Shown here piece after piece: positions 25,792 through 34,890 of a stretch of 38,634 bases of DNA. A model generated the notes under the pieces. It searched no databases, was not told the DNA's origin, and was given only the letters and a program-made list of their open reading frames with translations. A program made the translations under genes and the position numbers. The stretch spans positions 1-38,634 of the forward strand of contig CALBUI010000231.1 of assembly GCA_937968125.1 (NCBI GenBank), in the 5' to 3' direction. Each line of letters starts with the position of its first letter. Positions within the stretch are counted from its first letter, which is position 1. The DNA is from an uncultured Anaerolineales bacterium (GTDB lineage Bacteria > Chloroflexota > Anaerolineae > Anaerolineales > UBA4823).

Positions 25792-27459
25792 ATGACACAT
25801 TGGGAGCATGAGACCGATCTGCTGGTTGTAGGTTCTGGGGGTGGCGGCATGACCGCTGCCCTGGTTGCCAAATTGGGGGGAATCGAAACGCTCATCCTGG
25901 AGAAAACGAAATTCTTCGGCGGTTCGACGGCTTTGTCAGGCGGCGCGGTTTGGGTGCCTGATAATTATGTCATGGCCGAGGCAGGAATAGATGATTCATT
26001 TGAGGAGGCCTCGCTTTATCTCGAGACGATCATCGGAGATCGAACCCCAAAGTCAAACCAAGAGGCTTACGTTCGCTTTTCACGGGAGATGCTGGCCTAC
26101 CTCCATGAGCATACTCAGGTGCAGTTCCAACTTACCCCGGGCTATACGGATTACTATCCCGAGCTTCCTGGCGGCACGCTTGGGGGTCGCGGAGTGGAAC
26201 CAATACCAGTCAATGGAAAATTATTAGGCCAGGAGTTTAAGAACTTGCGACCTTCCATTTTTGAGGCCCCATTCGGATTGGCATTGACCTCAAAAGAGTA
26301 CCGGCAAGTAGGCATGCTCACCTCCACCCTGGAAGGCTTGCTGGCTGGAGTGAAGATCGGCCTGCGCGCAGTATACTGCCAGGTTGCGGGAATCAAGCTG
26401 CTCACCCTGGGCCAGGCACTGGCTGCCCGGCTGCGCCTCTCTTTGCTCGATGCAAATGTTCCATTGTGGTTATCAACTCCAGTGACACAGCTCGTACTTG
26501 AGGATGGCCGTGTGGTTGGAGTCCAGGCTGAACATACTGGAAAAACGATGCACATTAAGGCCAATGGGGGCGTGGTGCTCGCCGCCGGGGGTTTCCCCCA
26601 TAACCAGGAGATGCGCCAGAAATACCAGCCACACCCGATCACCACCAAATGGTCTTCAGCCAACCCCGGAAACACGGGTGACATGATCCAGCTTGGGGAA
26701 GATCATGGCGCGGTCCTCGATTTAATGGAGGATGCCTGGTGGGGGCCGGCCAGCCTTCCCCCGGGCGCCACCCCGTTCTTCCACGTTGGTGAAAGAGCTT
26801 ATCCAGGCGGCATAATCGTCAATTCGCTGGGCCAGCGCTTCATGAACGAATCAGCCCCCTATGTGGATGCGGTCCACGAGATGTATAAGCACAACGGCCA
26901 GGATGGTGAGACTATTCCCGCTTATTTCATCATGGACCAGCGCTTCCGCAATAAGTACTTGTTTGGGACACTTTTTCCACGCCAAAATATTCCCCAAGAA
27001 TATTTCTCGAGCGGGTATTTTGTAAAAGCCGGAACCCTCGAGGAGCTGGCCATCCAATCCGGCATCGATCCGGGTGGGCTGGTCGCCACGATTGAGCGCT
27101 TCAATAAATTATCCCAGAATGGCATAGACCAGGATTATCAGCGCGGGAAAAGTGCCTATGATCGTTATTACGGGGATCCCAAAGTCAAACCCAATCCCTG
27201 TCTCGCCCCGTTGCAGACCCCGCCCTTTTACAGCGTGAAAATGTATCCTGGCGATATCGGCACCAAGGGCGGGCTGGTGACCGATGATCGGGGGCGCGTC
27301 TTCAAAGAAGATGGCGTCATCATCCCAGGCCTATATGCCGTTGGTAACAACTCGGCCTCCGTGATGGGCAACTCCTATCCTGGCCCAGGAGGTACAATCG
27401 GCCCTGCTATGACCTTTGGCTACATTGCTGCAAATGATGTTATCAAGGAGCTGAGTTGA
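25792..27459 (+). CDS. FAD-dependent oxidoreductase, 3-ketosteroid-delta1-dehydrogenase (KstD)/fumarate-reductase flavoprotein family
   Basis: ETDLLVVGSGGGGMTAALVAKLGGIETLILEKTKFFGGSTALSGGAVWVPDN...GLYAVGNNSASVMGNSYPGPGGTIGPAMTFGYIAANDV. Confidence 0.9.
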   Translation: MTHWEHETDLLVVGSGGGGMTAALVAKLGGIETLILEKTKFFGGSTALSGGAVWVPDNYVMAEAGIDDSFEEASLYLETIIGDRTPKSNQEAYVRFSREMLAYLHEHTQVQFQLTPGYTDYYPELPGGTLGGRGVEPIPVNGKLLGQEFKNLRPSIFEAPFGLALTSKEYRQVGMLTSTLEGLLAGVKIGLRAVYCQVAGIKLLTLGQALAARLRLSLLDANVPLWLSTPVTQLVLEDGRVVGVQAEHTGKTMHIKANGGVVLAAGGFPHNQEMRQKYQPHPITTKWSSANPGNTGDMIQLGEDHGAVLDLMEDAWWGPASLPPGATPFFHVGERAYPGGIIVNSLGQRFMNESAPYVDAVHEMYKHNGQDGETIPAYFIMDQRFRNKYLFGTLFPRQNIPQEYFSSGYFVKAGTLEELAIQSGIDPGGLVATIERFNKLSQNGIDQDYQRGKSAYDRYYGDPKVKPNPCLAPLQTPPFYSVKMYPGDIGTKGGLVTDDRGRVFKEDGVIIPGLYAVGNNSASVMGNSYPGPGGTIGPAMTFGYIAANDVIKELS

Positions 27460-27626
27460 TCTGATGCAATCAAACAAGATTATTAATTGACGAAACTACT
27501 TCGTTTGAAAACTAATGCTAATTTGAATGCCACTTATGGGCGTATAAATATCCAAACTGCGGGCATAAGGCCCTAGCAACATGTTCCAATATCAAAAATC
27601 GAGAAGTTGCATCAACAGGAAAAACC

Positions 27627-29222
27627 ATGAGCAAACCGAAAGTTGCTTTATTTGGAGCCTCCGGCACGATGGGGAAACAGTCCTTCAAGGAACTGTGGAA
27701 GCGCCGGGACAGGTACGACATCGTCATCCTCGTCCTACCCTCCGAACAGAAGCTGGAGCTATTCCGGAAATACGAGCGGGCTGCTGGTGTTCCCATCATA
27801 GAAGGACCCGGGGTCGCCGAGGGCGAAGGGTTGAAGATCGTTTGGGGCGACGCCACCAATTACGCCGATGTCGAAGAGACCCTCAAGGGTGTGGAGTGGG
27901 TGTTCAGCGCGATGGCATATATATCCCCGCAGGCCGATTACCACCCGGAGATCGCTAAGGCGGTCAATACCGACGCCATCATCAATATCATCCAGGTCAT
28001 CGAAGCTCAGCCTGGTGGTGCTGAACGGATTAAGTTTATCTACACGGGCACCGTGGCCGAAACGGGCAACCGGCCCAAGGGGATCCACGTAGGGCGGGTT
28101 GGTGACCCACTCAAACCATCTGTCTTTGATTTCTATGCCGTCACCAAGATCGCCGGCGAGCGGGCTGTCCTCGAATCAAAGATTAAACACTGGGCCTCGC
28201 TGCGCATGACTTTCATCATGCCGACCTCCTACAAGGAGCTGCTAACTTTACAAGATCCGATCTTGTTTCACATGCCGATCGATGCTTATATGGAAAACCT
28301 CACTGATCGCGATGCCGGTTTTGGCCTGGTGAACTGCCTGGATATCCCCGATGAATCCGATTTTTGGCGACGGGTATACAACATGGGAGGTGGCCCTGAG
28401 ATGAGGTGCCTTTCCTACGATTACGCCACCAGGAACTACCAGGCCGTTGGCATGTCCGGCATAGAAGCCTGCACGGAACGTATGTGGTTTGCCCTGCGTA
28501 ATTTCCACATGCAGTATTACGAGGACAGCCACCTGTTAAATGAATACCTGCATTACTGGCGCACCTCCCTGGATGATTACTGGAGTGAGATCGTCGGAGA
28601 TCTGCCCTTCAACTTGAAAGTTGTAGCTTTCCTCGCCCGCCTGCTACCCTTCTTTCGGAAACAGGTTGAGCAATCCACCTATGCCAGGATGAAAGACATG
28701 GCTGAAAACCACAAAAATGGATCGGGGCATTGGTTTCGAAACCGCAATGATGGACGCATATCGGCCTTTTTCAAGGATTATGAGACTTACCAGGCTATCC
28801 CCAATTGGGGTCAAGATATGCCTGATATGAGTCTTGAACCGGAGTGGCATAGGCTCGATCACGGTTATGATGAAACAAAACCTCAGCTTGAGCTAAGCGA
28901 TTTACAGGGTGCCGCCGATTTCCGTGGCGGAGAATGTCTTGCCTCTGAGTGGGATGGGGATATGTTCGCTGCACTTGATTGGAAATGTTCTGCCGAGCAC
29001 GAGTTCCAGGCCAAACCCAACACCATCCTCAAGGCTGGGCACTGGTGCCCGGGTTGCATGGCGCCCCCCTGGGATTTCGACCAGCAAGCCAGGTCAAACC
29101 CCTTCCTCGCCCAGGTCTGGTACGCCGATCATGATCAAGATGAGCAGAATTTCTACTCCGCAGAGAGCATCCACGATATTCTGAATGCGGATGATGAATG
29201 GCTGAAGAGGCAAAGATCCTGA
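27627..29222 (+). CDS. Extended short-chain dehydrogenase/epimerase (SDR) with Cys-rich treble-clef/zinc-ribbon-like C-terminal domain
   Basis: N-terminus KVALFGASGTMGKQ (Rossmann), FYAVTKIAGE (YxxxK). C-terminus GGECLASEWDGDMFAALDWKCSAEHEFQAKPNTILKAGHWCPGC. Confidence 0.85.
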   Translation: MSKPKVALFGASGTMGKQSFKELWKRRDRYDIVILVLPSEQKLELFRKYERAAGVPIIEGPGVAEGEGLKIVWGDATNYADVEETLKGVEWVFSAMAYISPQADYHPEIAKAVNTDAIINIIQVIEAQPGGAERIKFIYTGTVAETGNRPKGIHVGRVGDPLKPSVFDFYAVTKIAGERAVLESKIKHWASLRMTFIMPTSYKELLTLQDPILFHMPIDAYMENLTDRDAGFGLVNCLDIPDESDFWRRVYNMGGGPEMRCLSYDYATRNYQAVGMSGIEACTERMWFALRNFHMQYYEDSHLLNEYLHYWRTSLDDYWSEIVGDLPFNLKVVAFLARLLPFFRKQVEQSTYARMKDMAENHKNGSGHWFRNRNDGRISAFFKDYETYQAIPNWGQDMPDMSLEPEWHRLDHGYDETKPQLELSDLQGAADFRGGECLASEWDGDMFAALDWKCSAEHEFQAKPNTILKAGHWCPGCMAPPWDFDQQARSNPFLAQVWYADHDQDEQNFYSAESIHDILNADDEWLKRQRS

Positions 29223-29313
29223 TCGAAATAGATATGAAAACATCTTACTCGCATTGGCAACACATCAACCCAATCTTCCGTAAGGCATAACCGAATAGAC
29301 GATTTGCTACATA

Positions 29314-29346
29314 GAAAGCTCCACTTTCCGATGGGGCTTTCTTCAA
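29314..29346 (+). terminator. Terminator-like hairpin after the SDR gene
   Basis: GAAAGCTCCA (29314-29323) / TGGGGCTTTC (29332-29341), one wobble pair, followed by TTC. Confidence 0.55.
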
Positions 29347-29471
29347 TTGATGAAATTGGTATTAATGAAATGAAGTTGAAGCGTCATTTTGAAGGTCAAG
29401 GATTGTCTATTATGAGAATTAATTAATGAATATGATAAAATGGGTCTACTTTATCCCCAGGAGTTGATCAG

Positions 29472-30731
29472 ATGAATTTGTCAAAAATTATTCTTCTCAT
29501 AATTTTGGGGGCATTTCTAGTCGCTTGTGGTAGCTCCCCTCCTGAAAACATGGTTGATACGCCAACCCAAGAATCGAACACCTCGGGAGAGAGTGGGGAG
29601 GCTGGCGACTCCTCCGAGACAGCTGCACCCACGGAAGAACCCACAGAAACTTCAACCCAAGAAATTGAAGTCTCGGAGGATATCCAGGAGTCTGATGAAG
29701 TAACCGAAACTCCTGAACCTGAGGAATCCAGTCCCCTACTAATTGGACCGGCTCCACGTACGCACAGCACAATGCATTACAACCCAGTCCTGGAGCGCGT
29801 GGTTATGGCCAGCGGATACTCATGTGAGAATACCTGGAGTTTTAATGACATGGATCTGAATGATGCTTGGGCATTCAACGTTGAAGAAGAATCCTGGGAA
29901 TACTTGGGTGAACTGAATGTGCCCAACCCATTCAATCAGGGTTACGATGCTGAGTCAGAACGGGTCATATACCTCACCTACGGTCCTATTGAGACCTGGG
30001 CTTATGACCCAACCAGCGGGGAAGCCCAAAACATGGAACCTGCCGATCAGCCCCCTGAAACCCTGATCACCTTACGGCTCTTTGGGGTACCTTTGGCATA
30101 TGATTCCGAATCGGATCGATTGATTTTATTTGGCGGCGGAGAACGGCCAGGGCTGAACCATGATCAAACCTGGGCTTACGACTACAACACCAACACCTGG
30201 GAGCATATGCAGCCCGAAAGTGGACCCTCTGAACGGGCATTTCATTCGATGGTTTATGATGCGGAGTCCGACCGGGTGATTCTTTGGGGCGGCCTGCAGG
30301 AAGGCGGAACGGACAACATGGTCTGGGCTTACGATTACAACACCAACTCATGGGAGGGTTTAGAAAACACCAATGGGCCTGAGGAACACTATGAGCGCTT
30401 CGGCATGGTATATCACCCTCCCAGCGATCGCATATTCCTTTACTCTGGCTTCAGGGAAGGGATCGGCTCACAGGAGGAATTCATTTTTGAGCCTGCCACC
30501 TGGAGCTACGATTACAACACCAACACCTGGGAAGAGATCTTGACCGAGACCAATCCCGGCAAGCGCACGATGTATTCTATGGCCTATGATGAAAATGCAG
30601 ACAAGATTGTTCTTTTTAGTGGTGAGCAGACCTCAAAATATGCGGCTGATTTGACAACCGCTGTCTGGTTGTTTGACCCGGTCACCCTTGAGTGGAACGA
30701 TGTCAGCAAGGAGCTGGTTGGCTGCCCTTAG
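29472..30731 (+). CDS. Kelch-repeat lipoprotein
   Basis: Lipobox signal MNLSKIILLIILGAFLVAC; Ser/Thr/Glu/Pro-rich linker; repeated TWAYDYNTNTWE / VWAYDYNTNSWE / TWSYDYNTNTWE units with AYDSESDRLILFGG-type motifs. Confidence 0.9.
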   Translation: MNLSKIILLIILGAFLVACGSSPPENMVDTPTQESNTSGESGEAGDSSETAAPTEEPTETSTQEIEVSEDIQESDEVTETPEPEESSPLLIGPAPRTHSTMHYNPVLERVVMASGYSCENTWSFNDMDLNDAWAFNVEEESWEYLGELNVPNPFNQGYDAESERVIYLTYGPIETWAYDPTSGEAQNMEPADQPPETLITLRLFGVPLAYDSESDRLILFGGGERPGLNHDQTWAYDYNTNTWEHMQPESGPSERAFHSMVYDAESDRVILWGGLQEGGTDNMVWAYDYNTNSWEGLENTNGPEEHYERFGMVYHPPSDRIFLYSGFREGIGSQEEFIFEPATWSYDYNTNTWEEILTETNPGKRTMYSMAYDENADKIVLFSGEQTSKYAADLTTAVWLFDPVTLEWNDVSKELVGCP

Positions 30732-31023
30732 CAGTTTCTATAAATCCAATATTCCCTCTATTTCAAGGGGTCGATACACATTTTGCATTATGGTCGATAG
30801 ATATTTCTTAGGTGCAATATCTGTTGACATATAGATATCTCCAGTTTTAACCCCGCCTGAATAAGGACCCAAACATTCCTTGTTCATTCATCCCTGGATA
30901 GACAGATATCAACCAAATTTTGCTTGTGCAGTTGGCAATTTTCTGCTCATCAGGCGAATTTCCTCAGCGCGATTTCTTAATATTCATATTTTCACATCAA
31001 CCGTGTCCGAAACCGCAACAAAT

Positions 31024-31041
31024 ATATCAAAGTATTGATAT
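31024..31041. promoter_or_regulatory. Palindromic candidate operator upstream of the Lrp/AsnC gene
   Basis: ATATCAA-AGTA-TTGATAT. Flanked asymmetrically by CCGAAA (31007-31012) and TTTCGG (31041-31046). Confidence 0.5.
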
Positions 31042-31119
31042 TTCGGAAATTTTAAGTTATTCTGGTTGTTACACCCAAATACCTGAAAAATCATAATAAT
31101 CTTAAATCGAGTGAGAACC

Positions 31120-31629
31120 ATGGAAAGACTGGACCAAATTGACTGGGAAATTATCACCTTGCTCAATGAAGACGGGCGCATGCCCAGTGCCGAGATTGCC
31201 AGGCGTCTGGGCGACGTCTCGGCGCGCACCATCACCTACCGCATCGAGGCGCTGACTACGAAGGGCATCATTAGCATCCGGGCCGTTGTAAATCCGGAAA
31301 CGGTTGGTTATGGAGTGCTGGCTGATGTGTTCATCGAAGTTGAGCCGGGGCGGGTGCGTGAGGTGGCTGAAAGCGTTGCCGAATTCTCACAGGTCAGCTC
31401 CGTGGCCTGTGCCACCGGTGAAACGGATATCAGCATCTCAGTCAGGGCTCGCAACATCGAAGAGCTGTTCAACTTCACGACCGAAAAGTTGGGCAAGATA
31501 CCCGGCGTACGCCGCACACAGTCATATCTCCTGCCCCTTAAAATAAAAGACCTCGATACCTGGCTGTTTCCGGATGCGCTTGATGCTGCACCAATGCCCA
31601 GATCGGATAAATCCGCGGTTCACTCATAA
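31120..31629 (+). CDS. Lrp/AsnC family transcriptional regulator
   Basis: LDQIDWEIITLLNEDGRMPSAEIARRLGDVSARTITYRIEALTTKGIISIRAVVNPETVGYGVLADVFIEVEPGRVREVAESVAEFSQVSSVACATGETDISISVRARNIEELFNFTTEKLGKIPGVRRTQSYLLP. ORF can start at GTG 31111. Confidence 0.95.
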   Translation: MERLDQIDWEIITLLNEDGRMPSAEIARRLGDVSARTITYRIEALTTKGIISIRAVVNPETVGYGVLADVFIEVEPGRVREVAESVAEFSQVSSVACATGETDISISVRARNIEELFNFTTEKLGKIPGVRRTQSYLLPLKIKDLDTWLFPDALDAAPMPRSDKSAVHS

Positions 31630-31663
31630 TGAGTGAGAATTACATAACCAGAGGAGAAAATGC

Positions 31664-31999
31664 ATGAAAGAAACGGCGGTTGAGTTTGTTGATGTAACCA
31701 AGCGATTTGGCGATGTAGTTGCTGAGGACGACGTCAGCCTGACAATCGAAGATGGGGAATTCTTCTCTTTGTTGGGGCCTTCAGGCTGTGGGAAGACCAC
31801 CTCTCTGAGGATGATCGCTGGATTGGAAACTGTGACCGCAGGCGAAATTTTGCTTCACGGAGAAACAGTGAAAGAGATGCCGGCATTCAAGCGTCCAGTG
31901 ATCACTGTGTTTCAAAATTACGCCTTGTTTCCACATTTGTCTGTAGAACGCAATGTCTCATTTGGGAGATTGATTTCAACCGAATTAGGAGTATGTTAA
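31664..31999 (+). pseudogene. Truncated ABC transporter ATPase (PotA/spermidine-putrescine type), remnant
   Basis: [96 protein letters not shown], then [10 protein letters not shown]. Walker A and Q-loop present; signature LSGGQ, Walker B and C-terminus absent. Confidence 0.88.
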
Positions 32000-32473
32000 A
32001 TGACCGCTGAAAATAAAAAACACCTGCATAAATCTCTATCCGAATCACATTCTGGTCTTCGAGCGACAATTGATGGCATAGATCCGGAAAGGCGAATCTA
32101 TACAGATGCAGATTGGCGCGTCAGGGATATTATCGGGCACATCGCTACCTGGATTCTCCAAGCGACTAAATCCTTACGTGCCTACCAGGCAGGAACTGAT
32201 TATGCCATCACCAACCTGGAGGAGAATGATTTCAATGAAGGCGCAGTCACGGCCCAGCGAGCCTTGACTGCTCAGCAGGTTTACGGGGAATGGGAACAAG
32301 CATGTGATGATATTAAAGATGCCCTTGAGGAAACACCCCTGGAATTATTTCCTGGTGATTTGCTCATGCCCTGGGGAGATGAGCGCGGCACGATTGCCGA
32401 GTTGGTTGAATTTCTGACCGATCATGATGCTGAACATCGGGGTGAAATCTCGAAGGCTATCAACAAGGCTTGA
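32000..32473 (+). CDS. DinB-superfamily (DinB/maleylpyruvate isomerase-like) protein
   Basis: HKSLSESHSGLRATIDGIDPERRIYTDADWRVRDIIGHIATWILQATKSLRAYQAG...TIAELVEFLTDHDAEHRGEISKAI. ATG directly follows the TAA of the ABC remnant. Confidence 0.75.
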   Translation: MTAENKKHLHKSLSESHSGLRATIDGIDPERRIYTDADWRVRDIIGHIATWILQATKSLRAYQAGTDYAITNLEENDFNEGAVTAQRALTAQQVYGEWEQACDDIKDALEETPLELFPGDLLMPWGDERGTIAELVEFLTDHDAEHRGEISKAINKA

Positions 32474-32535
32474 CTTGCTCAGCCATTCCATTTCATGCCC
32501 ATCTCGGTAAAAAATTTGTAAAGGTTATTAGAGTA

Positions 32536-33990
32536 ATGGTGAATATTAAGCCCATTCAACCCAGTCTGCACGTAGATGTACTCACCTCCGATCAAGTAGC
32601 CGAGATCAGAGCTGCTACCCTACACATCCTGGAGACAGTTGGCGTCCAGTTCCCTTCAGAACAGGCTTTGAGTATCTTTTCCGATCATGGCGCCCAGGTG
32701 GATCCGGAAAGCCAGATTGTGCGCCTATCTCCAGATCTCGTTCTGGAGGCGATGAGCCACGCCCCGCGCACATACACCCTTTTCGGACGGGCTGAAGGCA
32801 CTGACCTGATCCTAGACGGTAAGTCTAGTTACTTCTCAACCGATGGCAGCGGCACAAAAACCGTCGATTTAGAAACCGGCGCTCTCCGCAGCTCACGGAA
32901 AGATGATGTGGCCATGATGGCCCACGTGTCGGATTACCTCTCGTCGATTTCTTTTTATTGGCCGATCGTCAGCGCTCAGGATTACGGCCAGTTCGCACCC
33001 CTGCATGAATTGGATGCTAGCTTCAACAACACCATCAAACACATCCAGAGCGCCACGATCATCGGTAAAAAAATTGCTCGCTATTCATTAGGTATGGCTG
33101 AGGTGATTGCCGGGGGACGCGCTGAGATGCGTGCCCGTCCTCCCCTATCTAGCCTGGTCTGCACCATTGCGCCCCTGGGTCAGGATAAAGAAGGCATCGA
33201 GGGAGCGATGGTATTTGCGGAGGCGGGGGTTCCTGTGGGCTTTATGGCCATGCCGAATATTGGCTCAACCTCACCGGCAACCACAGGCGGCGCACTGGTC
33301 ATCGGAAATGCCGAGGTAGTCAGCGCAATGGTGCTGATGCAGCTGGTTGCTCCTGGCGCACCTGTGTTCCATTCGCTATTGGCCTCAGTGATGGATCCCC
33401 GTTCAGGAAATTACATTGCCAGTTTATCAGAGAAATATCTGTGCAATACCGCCGCGGTTCAGTTAGCGCACGATTGGGGTGTTCCGGCACTGGCCGGTGC
33501 TTTTAGTGTTGATTGCCCCGATCCTGCTTCTTGGCAGCTGGGCCGCGATAGTGTGTATACGGCTCTATTTACCCCTTTAACAGGCGCAGATATGGTCGAG
33601 GGGCTTGGCTTGCTTCAAGCCGCGACGTTGCTTCTTCCGGAGCAGGTAATCTACGATGATGAGATTTATCACACTCACCGAATTTTAACGGAGGGGATAG
33701 ATACCAGCGCTGATAAGCTTGCCTTAGATGTGATCAAGACCGTTGGGCCGGGCGGGCATTTTCTCGGCCAAAAACATACCCGCCGGACTATCCGCGATAT
33801 TTGGATACCTGAACTCACTCACCCGTCCCCGATGGTTGCTCCTCAGCCTTCACCCGATATCCGCCAACGAGCCAGGACAAAGTTCGAAAGAATTCTTAAA
33901 GAACATCAACCTGATCGACTGGCAAAGGATATCCAGGTCGAATTACAAAGCATCATGAAGGCAGCTGAAAGGCAGGAGGTATCCGGGTAA
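32536..33990 (+). CDS. Trimethylamine methyltransferase (MttB) superfamily protein, without in-frame amber codon
   Basis: HVDVLTSDQVAEIRAATLHILETVGVQFPSEQALSIFSDHGAQVDPESQIVRLSPDLVLEAMSHAPRTYTLFGRAEGTDLILDGKSSYFSTDGSGTKTVDLETGALRSSRKDDVA...; start at ATG 32536 (ORF opens at 32470). Confidence 0.92.
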   Translation: MVNIKPIQPSLHVDVLTSDQVAEIRAATLHILETVGVQFPSEQALSIFSDHGAQVDPESQIVRLSPDLVLEAMSHAPRTYTLFGRAEGTDLILDGKSSYFSTDGSGTKTVDLETGALRSSRKDDVAMMAHVSDYLSSISFYWPIVSAQDYGQFAPLHELDASFNNTIKHIQSATIIGKKIARYSLGMAEVIAGGRAEMRARPPLSSLVCTIAPLGQDKEGIEGAMVFAEAGVPVGFMAMPNIGSTSPATTGGALVIGNAEVVSAMVLMQLVAPGAPVFHSLLASVMDPRSGNYIASLSEKYLCNTAAVQLAHDWGVPALAGAFSVDCPDPASWQLGRDSVYTALFTPLTGADMVEGLGLLQAATLLLPEQVIYDDEIYHTHRILTEGIDTSADKLALDVIKTVGPGGHFLGQKHTRRTIRDIWIPELTHPSPMVAPQPSPDIRQRARTKFERILKEHQPDRLAKDIQVELQSIMKAAERQEVSG

Positions 33991-34113
33991 ATGATGGTTA
34001 TGATGTTTTTGTGACTTTTTCTATCTTGGTGTGTCCCCTTCACGAACCACGTATAATTATCACCAAGGAAAAATACCATCCAATTTTCTTCCACTCCAAC
34101 AAGAGGCAAATAC

Positions 34114-34722
34114 ATGAGTGAAAATTTTCGTCAACTGGGCCGAGTCAAGCTTGTGCAGGTGCAGCCCAATGGCCTGATAATTGAGACATCGTCAGGTTAC
34201 TTCTACGACGCCTCCCGGTTAGTAAATGTTGATAGTCTTACCATCACTTCGAAGGGTATTGAGGCACTTACTCCTGAAGGTGAACATGTGCTCGATATCC
34301 ATCATATTGACCACCCGGATAAGGCTTACGACAATGACGATCTTGTCTGCATTGGTTTCACATCCCACTACCAGGCCATGCGCGCCCAATTCGGAGAACA
34401 CATGGTAGACGGCATCGCCGGCGAAAATATCACTATCGAATATGATCAGGAGGTCTGGTTGGACGATCTTGGCCAGCAAATCGCCATCGAGAATGCAGAC
34501 ACCGGGCACATGGCACGATTAGATGTTTTAAGCTTTGCTGCTCCCTGTGCAGAGTTCAGCCATTTTGCTTCTCGAAGCCAAAACAAAAAGTTGCCCGCGG
34601 CAGAGCTGAAAGACACACTTCAATTTCTTGGTAAAGGACGTCGTGGCTTTTTATTAGTATTTAGCGAGAACCAGGAACCAGCAACTGTCCAACCAGGAGA
34701 TAGAGTATTTGTGGTCGGTTGA
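34114..34722 (+). CDS. MOSC-domain-like protein
   Basis: HYQAMRAQFGEHMVDGIAGENITIEYDQEVWLDDLGQQIAIENADTGHMARLDVLSFAAPCAEFSHFAS...GRRGFLLVFSENQEPATVQPGDRVFVVG: MOSC GEN(I/L) and PC..F pattern. Confidence 0.7.
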   Translation: MSENFRQLGRVKLVQVQPNGLIIETSSGYFYDASRLVNVDSLTITSKGIEALTPEGEHVLDIHHIDHPDKAYDNDDLVCIGFTSHYQAMRAQFGEHMVDGIAGENITIEYDQEVWLDDLGQQIAIENADTGHMARLDVLSFAAPCAEFSHFASRSQNKKLPAAELKDTLQFLGKGRRGFLLVFSENQEPATVQPGDRVFVVG

Positions 34723-34793
34723 GGTAAAATCTCGGACTTCCTCCTGAAATAAATTCCGGATAGCGTGAAAGATGCGTATTTTACTATTTATAA

Positions 34794-34831
34794 TTGATAG
34801 GCTGGCTTCCCGGTTTGGGTCAGCCTATCAA
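34794..34831. terminator. Strong hairpin between the MOSC-like and ALDH genes, terminator-like
   Basis: TTGATAGGCTG (34794-34804) / CAGCCTATCAA (34821-34831), perfect 11-bp stem; no long U-tract on either side. Confidence 0.5.
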
Positions 34832-34890
34832 CTCAATATCCTTTGTTATCCTGGGGAAAGCCCGAATTGAATCCGTGAGGAGTGAGATAT

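Noticed and set aside
27581-27958. 125-aa plus-strand ORF overlapping the SDR start in another frame
   Set aside because: Arg-rich out-of-frame translation (RHRHPRPTLRTEAGAIPEIRAGCWCSHHRRTRGRRGRR) of the well-supported SDR gene.
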